This document shows, piece after piece, positions 16,459 to 25,724 of a stretch of 33,165 nt of DNA. Source of the stretch: Cyanobium sp. NIES-981 (GTDB lineage Bacteria > Cyanobacteriota > Cyanobacteriia > PCC-6307 > Cyanobiaceae); the NCBI GenBank assembly GCA_945896675.1, contig CAMDEM010000022.1, positions 1-33,165 on the forward strand, given 5' to 3'. Under the pieces are notes generated by a model that did not search any database, had not been told where the DNA came from, and saw nothing but the letters and a program-made list of their open reading frames with translations. How positions within the stretch are numbered: the first letter of the stretch is position 1; every line of letters begins with the position of its first letter. Both the position numbers and the translations under genes were made by a program.

Positions 16459-17472
16459 ATGGGCGGCAGCGCTTTGGGAATCACCGATGGATTTGTGGGG
16501 GCCGTTGGCGAGACGCCCCTGATCCGGCTGCATGGGCTTAGTGAGCTCACGGGTTGCGAAATCCTGGGCAAGGCGGAATTCATGAACCCCGGCGGCTCGG
16601 TCAAGGACCGGGCGGCCTTGGGAATTCTTCTCGAAGCCGAGCAGGAGGGCCTGCTGAAGCCCGGCGGCACCGTGGTGGAGGGCACCGCGGGCAACACGGG
16701 AATTGGCCTGGCCCATCTCTGCAATGCCCGGGGCTACAAGGCCTTGATCGTGATTCCCGATACCCAGTCCGCGGAGAAGATTGGCCTGCTACGCAGCCTC
16801 GGGGCTGAGGTGCGCACGGTGCCCGCCGTTCCCTACCGCGACCCCAACAACTACGTGCGGCTGTCGGGCCGCATCGCCGCCGAAATCCCTGGGGCCGTGT
16901 GGGCCAACCAATTCGACAACCTGGCCAATCGCCGGGCCCACTTCAACAGCACCGGTCCTGAGATCTGGCGGCAGACCGCCGGCAAGGTGGATGCCTGGGT
17001 GGCGGCCACGGGCACCGGCGGCACCTATGCGGGGGTGGCGCTCTACCTCAAGCAGCAGAACCCCCAGGTCCAGTGCGTGTTGGCCGACCCCCATGGCAGC
17101 GCCCTCTACAGCTGGGCCAAAGGGGGCGAGCTGGCCACCGATGGCAGTTCCATCACCGAAGGGATTGGCAACAGCCGGGTGACGGCCAATCTGGAGGGCG
17201 CCCCCATCGACGACGCCGTGCGCATCGACGACCAGTCGGCCATTGACACCATCTACCAACTGCTGTGGCGGGAGGGCCTCTTCCTGGGGGGCTCCGTGGG
17301 CATCAACGTGGCAGGGGCTGTGGAAACCGCCCGGCGGTTGGGACCTGGCCACACGATCGTGACGGTGCTGTGTGACAGCGGTGATCGCTACCGATCGCGC
17401 CTCTATGACGGCGACTGGCTGGCTACGAAGGGGATCCAGCAGCCCCAGCGGGCCCGGTTGGAGGCGATCTGA
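16459..17472 (+). CDS. Cysteine synthase family protein (PLP-dependent)
   Basis: This is a 337-residue fold type II PLP enzyme of the cysteine synthase / cystathionine beta-synthase family. It would make cysteine from O-acetylserine and sulfide, or a related beta-replacement. Signatures are FVGAVGETPLIRL, the PLP lysine K49 in NPGGSVKDRAAL, the substrate loop VEGTAGNTGIGLA, the phosphate-binding TGTGGTYAGV and a late VLCDSGDRY. The ATG at 16459 has an AGG eight bases upstream; a TTG at 16438 is an alternative start. It is divergent from egtB by 76 bases and overlaps the kinase gene by one base (TGATG). Being next to egtB, it may supply sulfur for ergothioneine; this is inference. Confidence 0.9.
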   Translation: MGGSALGITDGFVGAVGETPLIRLHGLSELTGCEILGKAEFMNPGGSVKDRAALGILLEAEQEGLLKPGGTVVEGTAGNTGIGLAHLCNARGYKALIVIPDTQSAEKIGLLRSLGAEVRTVPAVPYRDPNNYVRLSGRIAAEIPGAVWANQFDNLANRRAHFNSTGPEIWRQTAGKVDAWVAATGTGGTYAGVALYLKQQNPQVQCVLADPHGSALYSWAKGGELATDGSSITEGIGNSRVTANLEGAPIDDAVRIDDQSAIDTIYQLLWREGLFLGGSVGINVAGAVETARRLGPGHTIVTVLCDSGDRYRSRLYDGDWLATKGIQQPQRARLEAI

Positions 17473-19418
17473 TGGACGCCGTGATTGGGCAGGTGGTCGG
17501 CGAGCGCTATCGCCTGGAGCAGGGCCTGAGTGAGGGGCCCCAGGGCAAGCTCTGGCGGGCCAGCGACCAGTTGGCCAGCAACGCTCCGGTGGCATTGAGG
17601 CAATTGGGCCCCGACCAGGACCAGGCCACAGCCCGCCAGCTCTGGAGCCGCCTGCAGGGGGTGCTCCATCCCCAGGTGCCCCGCTTAGGCGGGGCGATCG
17701 CGGCCGGCGATCAGCTGTGGTTGGTGCGCGAGTGGCAGGCGGGCCGCACCTACCAGCGGTTGCTCGAAGCCCGGGCAGAACGCCAATTGGTTTTTGGGGC
17801 AGGAGAAGTGTTGCTGCTGTTGCGCCAGTTGCTACCTGTGGTGGCGGTGCTGCACAGCCAGGAGCTGGTGCACGGTGATCTCTGCCCCGCCAACGTGCTG
17901 CGCCGGGAGAGCGATGGCCTGCCGGTGCTGCTCGATTACGGCCTGGTGTGCGGCAAGGCCTGCGTGACCCCTGGCTATGGCCCGCCGGAATTGGCCAGTG
18001 CCGCCGCCCCAGAGCGCTGGATGGACCTGTATGCCCTCGGCGCCTTTGCCCTGGTGCTGCTCAGTGGCGATGCACCGGCCCAGCTGCTCGATCCGGTGAG
18101 CCTGGATTGGCGCTGGCCGGCAGCCCTAGGCGAGCATCCTGCGTTCCAGGCCCAGTTGGAGCGCTTGCTGCAGCGGGATCCGGCATCCCGTTTCGCTTCC
18201 GCGGCCCAGGCCTTGGCGGCCTTTCAGGCCTTGGTGATGCCAGAAAGCACCGGCCCCGTACCCCGGGCCGATCGCACCGTGGCCCTGGTCCCGCCTGCCC
18301 CCGAGCCTCCTGCTGCCGAGCCCCAGCTGCCGCCGGTGACCCCAAATCCGGCCGCCCCCGTCCCCACTGAGGTTTTGGCTTCTCCCTTGCGCACCCGCGC
18401 CGACGAGCGGGAGGAAGCGGCCGAGGGGGGCGTGTGGCCGGTGGTGATTGCCCTGGTGATTTCGGCGCTGGTGGGTACCGCCCTGGGTTGGCTGTGGCTG
18501 AGCCGGGGCAAGTTCGTGTTGCCCAAGCCCCCAACCTCCCTGGAGTTGCCCAGGAGCCTGCCGCCGGCCGAGGTGGACCAGCGCCAGCAGCTGCTCAATC
18601 GCCTGCGGGCCCTCCAGGTGGATCGGGCTTGGTTCTTGAAATTGGTGGACGCGGGGTTGCTCGCCCAGTTCCCGGAGCGGGGGGGCCGCCTGCCCAGCGA
18701 TTCCCTCGACGACGCCCCCCTGCGCAAGGTTTGGAACGAATTGGCCGAGGAGTGGCTGGCCCGGGTTGAGCAATTGCCGCTCGACATTCGCCGGCGCCTG
18801 GGCGGCTTCAGCGAGGGGGATTGGCAGCGCCGTCAAAGTGCTCTGGTGAGCCAGGGGTTGAGCCCCTCGGTCCTGCGCCAGTTGGTGTCGGGCAGTGCCC
18901 AAAATCTGTTGCCGGGCAGGCCCGGTGCCGACATTCCGCCGGAGCCCTTTCGCCAGCTCTGGTTTGCCGCAGCGGAGCAGAGCCTCAGCAATGTGCAGAT
19001 TGAGGCGATCCAGGCCCAGCCCATGGAAACCCGGGTGCTTTCGGCCCAGGTGGATGCCGGCGGTGCCCGCCTCTTCCCCGTGCGCCTGCCGGCCGGCTAT
19101 CGCCTGGTGCTGGGGGTGAATGGTTCACCGCTGATGCAGATGAGCGTGTTCAGCGCCGAGGGCAGCCTGCTTGAAGCCAAGGGGCCGCTGCGGGTGGTGA
19201 GCCTGGGGGCCCAGCCCCGCTCACCGGTGCAACTGCTGGTCACCAACGAGGGGGTCGCCCCTGGCTTGATCACCCTGTCGCTGCGGGCCGACCCGCCGGC
19301 TCCGCGACCCCAGCCCACGGCGCCCACCTCCCCACCTACCCCAACGGGTACGACCCCGGCCTCTCCCCAGGGATCGGAGCCGCTGCCACCCCCGGAGCCG
19401 CCACCTCCTACCCAGTAG
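17472..19418 (+). CDS. Atypical serine/threonine protein kinase with one membrane segment and outer domain
   Basis: This 648-residue protein has a kinase-like domain at about residues 12-255, a proline-rich linker (270-300), one membrane helix (about 321-343, GVWPVVIALVISALVGTALGW), and a C-terminal region of ~260 residues ending in a proline-rich tail. The kinase keeps the catalytic aspartate D136 and N141 (HGDLCPANVL), D155 (LLDYGLV, DYG for DFG) and PPE at 171-173. The beta-3 lysine is replaced by arginine (VALRQL, R43), while K26 sits at the end of the glycine-rich loop (SEGPQGKLW). The activity is therefore uncertain. The outer domain matches nothing I recognise. The start overlaps the upstream stop by one base, and the gene converges on smpB. 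Confidence 0.8.
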   Translation: MDAVIGQVVGERYRLEQGLSEGPQGKLWRASDQLASNAPVALRQLGPDQDQATARQLWSRLQGVLHPQVPRLGGAIAAGDQLWLVREWQAGRTYQRLLEARAERQLVFGAGEVLLLLRQLLPVVAVLHSQELVHGDLCPANVLRRESDGLPVLLDYGLVCGKACVTPGYGPPELASAAAPERWMDLYALGAFALVLLSGDAPAQLLDPVSLDWRWPAALGEHPAFQAQLERLLQRDPASRFASAAQALAAFQALVMPESTGPVPRADRTVALVPPAPEPPAAEPQLPPVTPNPAAPVPTEVLASPLRTRADEREEAAEGGVWPVVIALVISALVGTALGWLWLSRGKFVLPKPPTSLELPRSLPPAEVDQRQQLLNRLRALQVDRAWFLKLVDAGLLAQFPERGGRLPSDSLDDAPLRKVWNELAEEWLARVEQLPLDIRRRLGGFSEGDWQRRQSALVSQGLSPSVLRQLVSGSAQNLLPGRPGADIPPEPFRQLWFAAAEQSLSNVQIEAIQAQPMETRVLSAQVDAGGARLFPVRLPAGYRLVLGVNGSPLMQMSVFSAEGSLLEAKGPLRVVSLGAQPRSPVQLLVTNEGVAPGLITLSLRADPPAPRPQPTAPTSPPTPTGTTPASPQGSEPLPPPEPPPPTQ

Positions 19419-19442
19419 GCGCCACCTAGCAGGGCGGGCTCT

Positions 19443-19940
19443 TTAGATCCTGGCGATGGCCTGCTTGGCGTCTTTGATGTCCTGTTTGCGGCGTTCCTCA
19501 TGGCGCTTGTCGTGCAGCTTGCGGCCCTTGCCCAGGCCAATGGTGAACTTGATCCAGGACCCCTTGAGGTGGAGGTTGAGCGGGATCAGGGTGAGTCCCT
19601 TTTGGTCGAGGGCGATCCGCAGTTTTTCGATTTCGCGGCGGTGGGCCAGCAGCTTGCGGGTGCGCAGGGGCTCGTGGTTGAAGTAGGCCCCGGCATGGCT
19701 GTGGGGCGAGATGTGCACGTTGTGCAACTGCAGTTCGCCTTTGCGGATCAGGCAAAAACCATCGCGCAGGTTCACCTGGCCGGCCCGGATTGATTTCACC
19801 TCGGTGCCAAGCAATTCGGCGCCGCACTCCAGGGTTTCAAGAATCTCGTATTGGTGCCGGGCGAAGCGGTTGTCGGCCAACAGCTTGTTGGCGGCATCGC
19901 GCAGGGCCTTGGCGCTCTTCTTGCCTCCCCCCTTTGCCAT
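19443..19940 (-). CDS. smpB: SsrA (tmRNA)-binding protein SmpB
   Basis: SmpB carries tmRNA to stalled ribosomes for trans-translation. The 165-residue protein has the OB-like core signatures: [54 protein letters not shown], then [13 protein letters not shown], and the basic tail [17 protein letters not shown] that probes the mRNA channel. A short basic extension precedes the core. It is convergent with the kinase gene (24-base gap) and divergent from ruvB (63-base gap). Confidence 0.96.
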   Translation of the reverse strand: MAKGGGKKSAKALRDAANKLLADNRFARHQYEILETLECGAELLGTEVKSIRAGQVNLRDGFCLIRKGELQLHNVHISPHSHAGAYFNHEPLRTRKLLAHRREIEKLRIALDQKGLTLIPLNLHLKGSWIKFTIGLGKGRKLHDKRHEERRKQDIKDAKQAIARI

Positions 19941-20003
19941 TGCTGCTGCGCGTTCGTCGCCTACATCTTCCCGACCCTAGATAGCCCCCGGTACCCTCGC
20001 TGT

Positions 20004-21104
20004 ATGGCGATTGTTTCCTCGGGATCTCCTGCCTCCGGTGGCCGCCCCCGGGCGACCAAGCCCATGGCGTCCCAGGCGATGGAGGGCCCGCGGCTGGTGG
20101 ATCCAGCGCCGATCGAGGAACAGGCCCCTGCCCGGGAAGACAGCCTCAGGCCCAAGCGCCTGGCCGACTACATCGGCCAAAGCGAACTCAAGCAGGTGTT
20201 GGGCATTGCCATTGAGGCCACCCGCTGCCGTCAGGAAGCCCTCGACCACGTGCTGCTCTACGGCCCCCCGGGCCTGGGCAAAACCACCATGGCCCTGGTG
20301 CTGGCCGAAGAACTTGGCGTGCGTTGCCGCATCACCAGTGCCCCTGCCCTGGAGCGCCCCCGCGACATCGTGGGCCTGCTGGTGAACCTCCAGCCCCAGG
20401 AGCTGCTGTTCATTGATGAGATCCACCGGCTCAACCGGGTCGCCGAAGAAATCCTCTACCCAGCCATGGAGGACTTTCGCCTCGATCTCACCGTGGGCAA
20501 GGGCACCACGGCCCGCACCCGCACCCTGCCCCTGGCCCCATTCACCCTGGTGGGGGCCACCACCAAGGCCGGCTCGCTCAGTTCGCCCCTGCGGGATCGC
20601 TTCGGCCTGATCCAACGGCTGGAGTTTTACGGCCTCGAGGATCTCCAGGCGATTGTGCAGCGGGCGGCGGGGCTCTTGCAGCTGGAGTTGGATTCGGATG
20701 CGGCCTTGGAGGTGGCCAGGCGCTGCCGGGGCACGCCCCGGATTGCCAACCGATTGCTGCGGCGGGTGCGGGATGTGGCCTCCGTGCAGGGCCATGGCCG
20801 TATTAGCGCCGACCTCGTGGATCGGGCCCTGAGCCTGCACCGGGTCGATGGCCGGGGCCTCGACGCCAGTGATCGGCGCCTGCTCACCCTGGTGCTGGAG
20901 GGCTATGGCGGGGGGCCGGTGGGCTTGGACACCCTGGCCGCAGGCCTGGGAGAAGACGCAATCACTCTGGAATCGGTGGTGGAGCCCTATCTGCTGCAAC
21001 TCGGCTTTTTGCAACGCACCCCCCGGGGCCGGATGGTGACCCCCGCCGGGCGGTTGCATTTGGGTTGGCCCCCTGAAGGCAACCCGATGGATGCGGCGGC
21101 ATGA
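20004..21104 (+). CDS. ruvB: Holliday junction branch migration ATPase RuvB
   Basis: RuvB is the hexameric ring motor that drives branch migration of Holliday junctions with RuvA. The 366-residue protein has an extended ~45-residue N-terminus, then [12 protein letters not shown], Walker [10 protein letters not shown] starting at residue 87, Walker [11 protein letters not shown], sensor 1 (LVGATTKAG), the [10 protein letters not shown] arginine-finger region, and a C-terminal winged helix ([12 protein letters not shown]). The ATG at 20004 is chosen because the frame upstream overlaps smpB. The stop overlaps the start of the TPR gene (ATGA). It heads a tight five-gene chain. Confidence 0.96.
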   Translation: MAIVSSGSPASGGRPRATKPMASQAMEGPRLVDPAPIEEQAPAREDSLRPKRLADYIGQSELKQVLGIAIEATRCRQEALDHVLLYGPPGLGKTTMALVLAEELGVRCRITSAPALERPRDIVGLLVNLQPQELLFIDEIHRLNRVAEEILYPAMEDFRLDLTVGKGTTARTRTLPLAPFTLVGATTKAGSLSSPLRDRFGLIQRLEFYGLEDLQAIVQRAAGLLQLELDSDAALEVARRCRGTPRIANRLLRRVRDVASVQGHGRISADLVDRALSLHRVDGRGLDASDRRLLTLVLEGYGGGPVGLDTLAAGLGEDAITLESVVEPYLLQLGFLQRTPRGRMVTPAGRLHLGWPPEGNPMDAAA

Positions 21105-21913
21105 GCGGCTTTTTCGCCCTCCTCCTCAGCGTGCAATTGGCTGTTCAATTGGCGCTGGCGCCAGTGGGAGTGGCCCAATTGACAGTGCCCCAGCTGTTTG
21201 ACCAGGCGCTCAGCGCTAGCCGCAGCGGCGATTTTGCCCAGGCCCTGCCCCTGTGGAACCAGGTGCTGGAGCGGGCCCCAAGCGATGCGGCGGCCTGGAG
21301 CAACCGCGGCATTGTGCAGCTGGCCTTGGGCGATCCCCAGGGGGCAATTGCCGATCAAGTTCGCTCGATGGAGCTGGCCCCGGACAACCCCGATCCCCAC
21401 CTCAACCGCGGCACCGCCGAAGAGGCCCTGGGCCAATGGGTGGCGGCCGAGGCCGACTACCGCTGGATCCTGGAGCACTTCCCTGCCCCACCGGACCAAA
21501 CGGCCGCTGGTGAACCCCGGGCTTCAGCCCTCTATAACCTGGGCAATGTGCAGGGTTCGCTTGGGGATTGGCCGGCGGCCCGGGCCTCCTTTGAGGCGGC
21601 TGCCGACGCCCGCCCCGGCTTTGCCATGGCCCGCTCCAGCACGGCGCTGGCCGCATATCAGCTCGATGATCTGGCCGAGGCCGAAAGGGAATTGCGCAAC
21701 CTGATCCGCCGCTACCCCCTGTTTGCCGATGCCAGGGCGGCCCTGACGGCCTTGCTCTGGCAGAAGGGGGCCAAGGGCGAGGCTGAGAGCAATTGGGCCG
21801 CGGCGTCGGGTCTGGATCCGCGCTACCGCCAGGGAGAATGGTTGCTGGAAACGCGCCGCTGGCCTCCTAAGCCGGTGGCAGCCCTCGAGCAATTTTTGGC
21901 CTTGGAGTCGTGA
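21101..21913 (+). CDS. TPR-repeat protein, probably secreted or periplasmic
   Basis: This 270-residue protein has a hydrophobic N-terminal segment (about residues 4-25, [21 protein letters not shown]) that looks like a signal peptide. Four or five tetratricopeptide units follow (for example [63 protein letters not shown]). Such proteins scaffold other proteins; the partner is unknown. It is translationally coupled on both sides: ATGA overlap with ruvB and TGATG overlap with the amidohydrolase. Function is otherwise unassigned. Confidence 0.82.
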   Translation: MSGFFALLLSVQLAVQLALAPVGVAQLTVPQLFDQALSASRSGDFAQALPLWNQVLERAPSDAAAWSNRGIVQLALGDPQGAIADQVRSMELAPDNPDPHLNRGTAEEALGQWVAAEADYRWILEHFPAPPDQTAAGEPRASALYNLGNVQGSLGDWPAARASFEAAADARPGFAMARSSTALAAYQLDDLAEAERELRNLIRRYPLFADARAALTALLWQKGAKGEAESNWAAASGLDPRYRQGEWLLETRRWPPKPVAALEQFLALES

Positions 21914-23112
21914 TGCGCTGGCAGAGCCTGGGGCTGGATCAAACCCTTGAAGAGGCTTTACCCGAGCTGATTCAGCTGCGGCGCCACATCCACCGCCACC
22001 CCGAGCTCAGTGGCCACGAGCAGCAAACGGCCGCCTTGGTGGCGGGTGAATTGCGCCGCTGGGGTTGGCTTGTGCGCGAAGGGGTGGGCCGCACCGGGGT
22101 GTTGGCGGAGTTGGGCCCTACCGGGCCCGGGGTGCCCCTGGTGGCCCTGCGGGTGGACATGGATGCCCTGCCGGTTGAAGAGCGCTCCGGCCTCGATTAC
22201 GCCTCGGTGCACCAGGGTTTGATGCACGCCTGTGGCCACGACATGCACACGGTGGTGGGTCTGGGGGTGGCCCAGCTCTTGGGGACGCTCTGGCAGAGCG
22301 ATCCCTCGGAGATCCGTGCACGGGTGCGGCTGCTGTTTCAACCCGCCGAGGAAACGGCGGAGGGCGCCACCTGGATGCGGGCCGATGGCGCCATGGACGG
22401 GGTGGAAGCCCTGTTTGGGGTCCATGTCTTCCCAAGCCTGGCGGCCGGCACGATCGGCGTGCGCAGCGGCAGCTTGACGGCCGCGGCGGGTGAGCTGGAG
22501 GTGGAAGTGCTGGGGGAGGGCGGCCATGGCGCCAGGCCCCACCAATCCACCGATGCCATCTGGATTGCGGCCCGGGTGGTGAGTGGCCTGCAGGAGGCGA
22601 TCAGCCGCCAGCTCGATGCCCTCCATCCCGTGGTGGTCAGCTTTGGCAAAATTGAAGGAGGCAAGGCGTTCAACGTGATTGCCGACCACGTGCGCCTGCT
22701 GGGCACGGTGCGCTGCCTGGATACGGAACTCCATGCCCAACTGCCGGCCTGGATTGAAGACACCGTGCAGGCCCTGTGCAAAGGCCATGGCGGTGAGGCC
22801 CGGGTCCATTACCGCTGCATTTCCCCCCCCGTGCACAACGACCCCGAGCTCACGGCCCTGGTTGCTGCGGTGGGGGAGGAGCTGTTGGGGCGCGAGCAGT
22901 TGCAGTGGCTGGATCAGCCCTCGCTCGGGGCGGAAGACTTTGCCCACCTGCTCGATGGCACCCGCGGCACGATGTTTCGGTTGGGGGTGGCCGGCAAGGG
23001 GGGCTGCGCGCCGTTGCACAACAGCACCTTTGCCCCGGACGAAGGGGCGCTGGCGGTGGGGATCAAGGTGCTCACCGGCAGCATGCTGCGCTGGATGGAG
23101 CAACGGCTATGA
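21913..23112 (+). CDS. M20-family amidohydrolase (hippurate / IAA-amino-acid hydrolase-like)
   Basis: This 399-residue peptidase M20 family metallo-amidohydrolase should cleave an N-acyl amino acid or similar amide. Signatures are LRRHIHRHPELSGHE near the N-terminus, VALRVDMDALPVEE, the metal-binding MHACGHDMH (C107, H109), the catalytic FQPAEETAEGA, and a late APLHNSTFAPDE histidine. The dimerisation domain (GHGARPHQSTDAI) is also present. The ATG at 21913 shares a base with the TPR stop; a GTG at 21910 is an alternative. The substrate is not predictable. Confidence 0.9.
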   Translation: MRWQSLGLDQTLEEALPELIQLRRHIHRHPELSGHEQQTAALVAGELRRWGWLVREGVGRTGVLAELGPTGPGVPLVALRVDMDALPVEERSGLDYASVHQGLMHACGHDMHTVVGLGVAQLLGTLWQSDPSEIRARVRLLFQPAEETAEGATWMRADGAMDGVEALFGVHVFPSLAAGTIGVRSGSLTAAAGELEVEVLGEGGHGARPHQSTDAIWIAARVVSGLQEAISRQLDALHPVVVSFGKIEGGKAFNVIADHVRLLGTVRCLDTELHAQLPAWIEDTVQALCKGHGGEARVHYRCISPPVHNDPELTALVAAVGEELLGREQLQWLDQPSLGAEDFAHLLDGTRGTMFRLGVAGKGGCAPLHNSTFAPDEGALAVGIKVLTGSMLRWMEQRL

Positions 23113-23136
23113 GGGCCCAGCCATGAGGAGTCAGCC

Positions 23137-23364
23137 ATGAAGCAGCGCCAGGTTTTGCAGGGGGTTCTGGCCCTCTCTTCACCGCTCTTGATTGGTTTGG
23201 CCTTGGTGGTGCTGTTGCAGCGCCAGGGCAGTGACCGGGTCCAGGCAATTCCGGCGCTGCTGATTGGTTCGGGCTTGCTGGTTACGAGCACCCTCAGTTG
23301 GCGCCGGCGCCGGAGCAAGTTGTTGGCCGCCCTGCGTCACGATGAGGTTCATGAGCAACCCTGA
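23137..23364 (+). CDS. Small membrane protein of unknown function
   Basis: A 75-residue protein that I do not recognise. It has two hydrophobic segments (about residues 8-27 and 37-54) separated by a short loop, then a strongly basic RRRRSK stretch, so it is probably a two-helix membrane hairpin with a cytosolic C-terminus. A GAGG precedes the ATG at good spacing. It lies 24 bases after the amidohydrolase and overlaps the next gene by 14 bases, which supports it as a real member of the gene chain. Confidence 0.68.
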   Translation: MKQRQVLQGVLALSSPLLIGLALVVLLQRQGSDRVQAIPALLIGSGLLVTSTLSWRRRRSKLLAALRHDEVHEQP

Positions 23365-23953
23365 GCCCGATCTCAACCGCCTGCGGGAGGCCATCGCCTC
23401 TGGGGATCCGAGCCGTTCGATGCCGGCCTTGGCGGGCTTGCGGCAGGTGCCGGCGGACCAGGCGATCCCTTTGCTGCTCTTGGGTTTGGAGCAGGAGGAA
23501 TTCATGGTGCGCTCCCTCAGCTGCGCCGGGCTGGGGGTGAAGCAGAGCGAGCAGGGCTGGCAGGCCTTGGTGGGAGCCTTGCAAAGCGACGACGACGCCA
23601 ATGTGCGGGCCGAGGCGGCCAATTCCTTGGTGAGCCATTCGGTTGAGCGGGCCTGGCCCCTGGTGCGCGATGCCTTTGCCGCCGATGGCCAGTGGCTGGT
23701 GCGCTGCAGCATCCTTGCGGCCCTGGCCGAGCAGGGCGAGATCGAAGCTGGCTGGCTCATGGAGCTTGCTGGGATGGCGATCGCCGATGGCGATGGCACG
23801 GTGCGGGTGGGCGGCGCCGAAATCCTGGGCCGCCTGGTGGCGGATGGGGTGGATCCGGACTTGACCAACCAGGCCCGCACGGCGCTCCAGCACCTGCAAG
23901 ACGACAGCGACCACCGGGTGGTGGCGGCGGCCTTGAACGGCCTGCAGGCGTAA
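23351..23953 (+). CDS. HEAT-repeat protein
   Basis: This 200-residue protein is made of HEAT/PBS-lyase-like helical repeats, visible as recurring units such as MVRSLSCAGLGVKQSEQGWQ, NVRAEAANSLVSHSVERAW, LVRCSILAALAEQGEIEAGW and TVRVGGAEILGRL. In cyanobacteria such folds include bilin lyases and protein-docking factors, but without the other lyase signatures I cannot assign that role. The ATG at 23351 overlaps the upstream membrane-protein gene; an ATG at 23342 would add three residues. It is the last gene before the TPP riboswitch. Confidence 0.82.
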   Translation: MSNPEPDLNRLREAIASGDPSRSMPALAGLRQVPADQAIPLLLLGLEQEEFMVRSLSCAGLGVKQSEQGWQALVGALQSDDDANVRAEAANSLVSHSVERAWPLVRDAFAADGQWLVRCSILAALAEQGEIEAGWLMELAGMAIADGDGTVRVGGAEILGRLVADGVDPDLTNQARTALQHLQDDSDHRVVAAALNGLQA

Positions 23954-23974
23954 GTCCTTGCTAGGTTTTCAAAG

Positions 23975-24065
23975 TCACTAGGGGTGCCCGGCTGCGTCAC
24001 TGCTGCCCAGGGCTGAGATCACACCCTCCGAACCTGATCCGGGTCATGCCGGCGCAGGGAAGTGA
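23975..24065 (+). ncRNA. TPP (THI-box) riboswitch upstream of thiC
   Basis: The conserved core is clear. A P1 helix forms from TCACT (23975-23979) and AGTGA (24061-24065). GGGGTGCCC is at 23981-23989, the invariant CTGAGA at 24013-24018, and the second conserved block, beginning CCGAACCTGATC at 24028, ends with the AGGGA at 24056-24060. It senses thiamine pyrophosphate and should repress thiC. The extra P3 hairpin (about 23988-24010) is short. A 78-base expression platform separates it from the thiC ATG and contains a TGCCT-TTGC-AGGCA hairpin (24106-24119). No U-run follows that hairpin, so control of translation initiation is more likely than termination. Confidence 0.93.
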
Positions 24066-24077
24066 GCTGGACCGTGA

Positions 24078-25538
<1,461 letters not shown>

Positions 25539-25565
25539 GCGCTCTTCTGCGAATGTCGCAGAGTC

Positions 25566-25591
25566 AAAGGCCCCGATAGGGGCCTTTTTTT
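25566..25591 (+). terminator. Rho-independent terminator after thiC
   Basis: A nine-base-pair stem, AAAGGCCCC (25566-25574) with GGGGCCTTT (25579-25587), is closed by a GATA loop and continues into a T run ending at 25591. It starts 28 bases after the thiC stop. Confidence 0.93.
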
Positions 25592-25659
25592 ATGGCCCGA
25601 CTCCCTGGCTGATCCCTTGGGTGATTGGCGCCGGACCAGTTGAACGGTGCGAGGCCATG
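25592..25659. other. Spacer between two convergent terminators
   Basis: These 68 bases separate the thiC and tkt terminators. ATGGCC (25592-25597) and GGCCAT (25653-25658) form an inverted pair at its edges. I see no gene or promoter in it. Confidence 0.5.
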
Positions 25660-25685
25660 AAAAAGCCCCACCGCGAGGTGGGGCT
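25660..25685 (-). terminator. Rho-independent terminator after tkt
   Basis: On the minus strand a nine-base-pair stem forms from 25677-25685 and 25664-25672, closed by a four-base loop (25673-25676). It is followed by a run of five T residues (plus-strand A run 25660-25664). It lies 39 bases beyond the tkt stop. Confidence 0.92.
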
Positions 25686-25724
25686 AGATCGTGCTGAGAT
25701 GCTGGGATCATCAGCCCAAAATCA

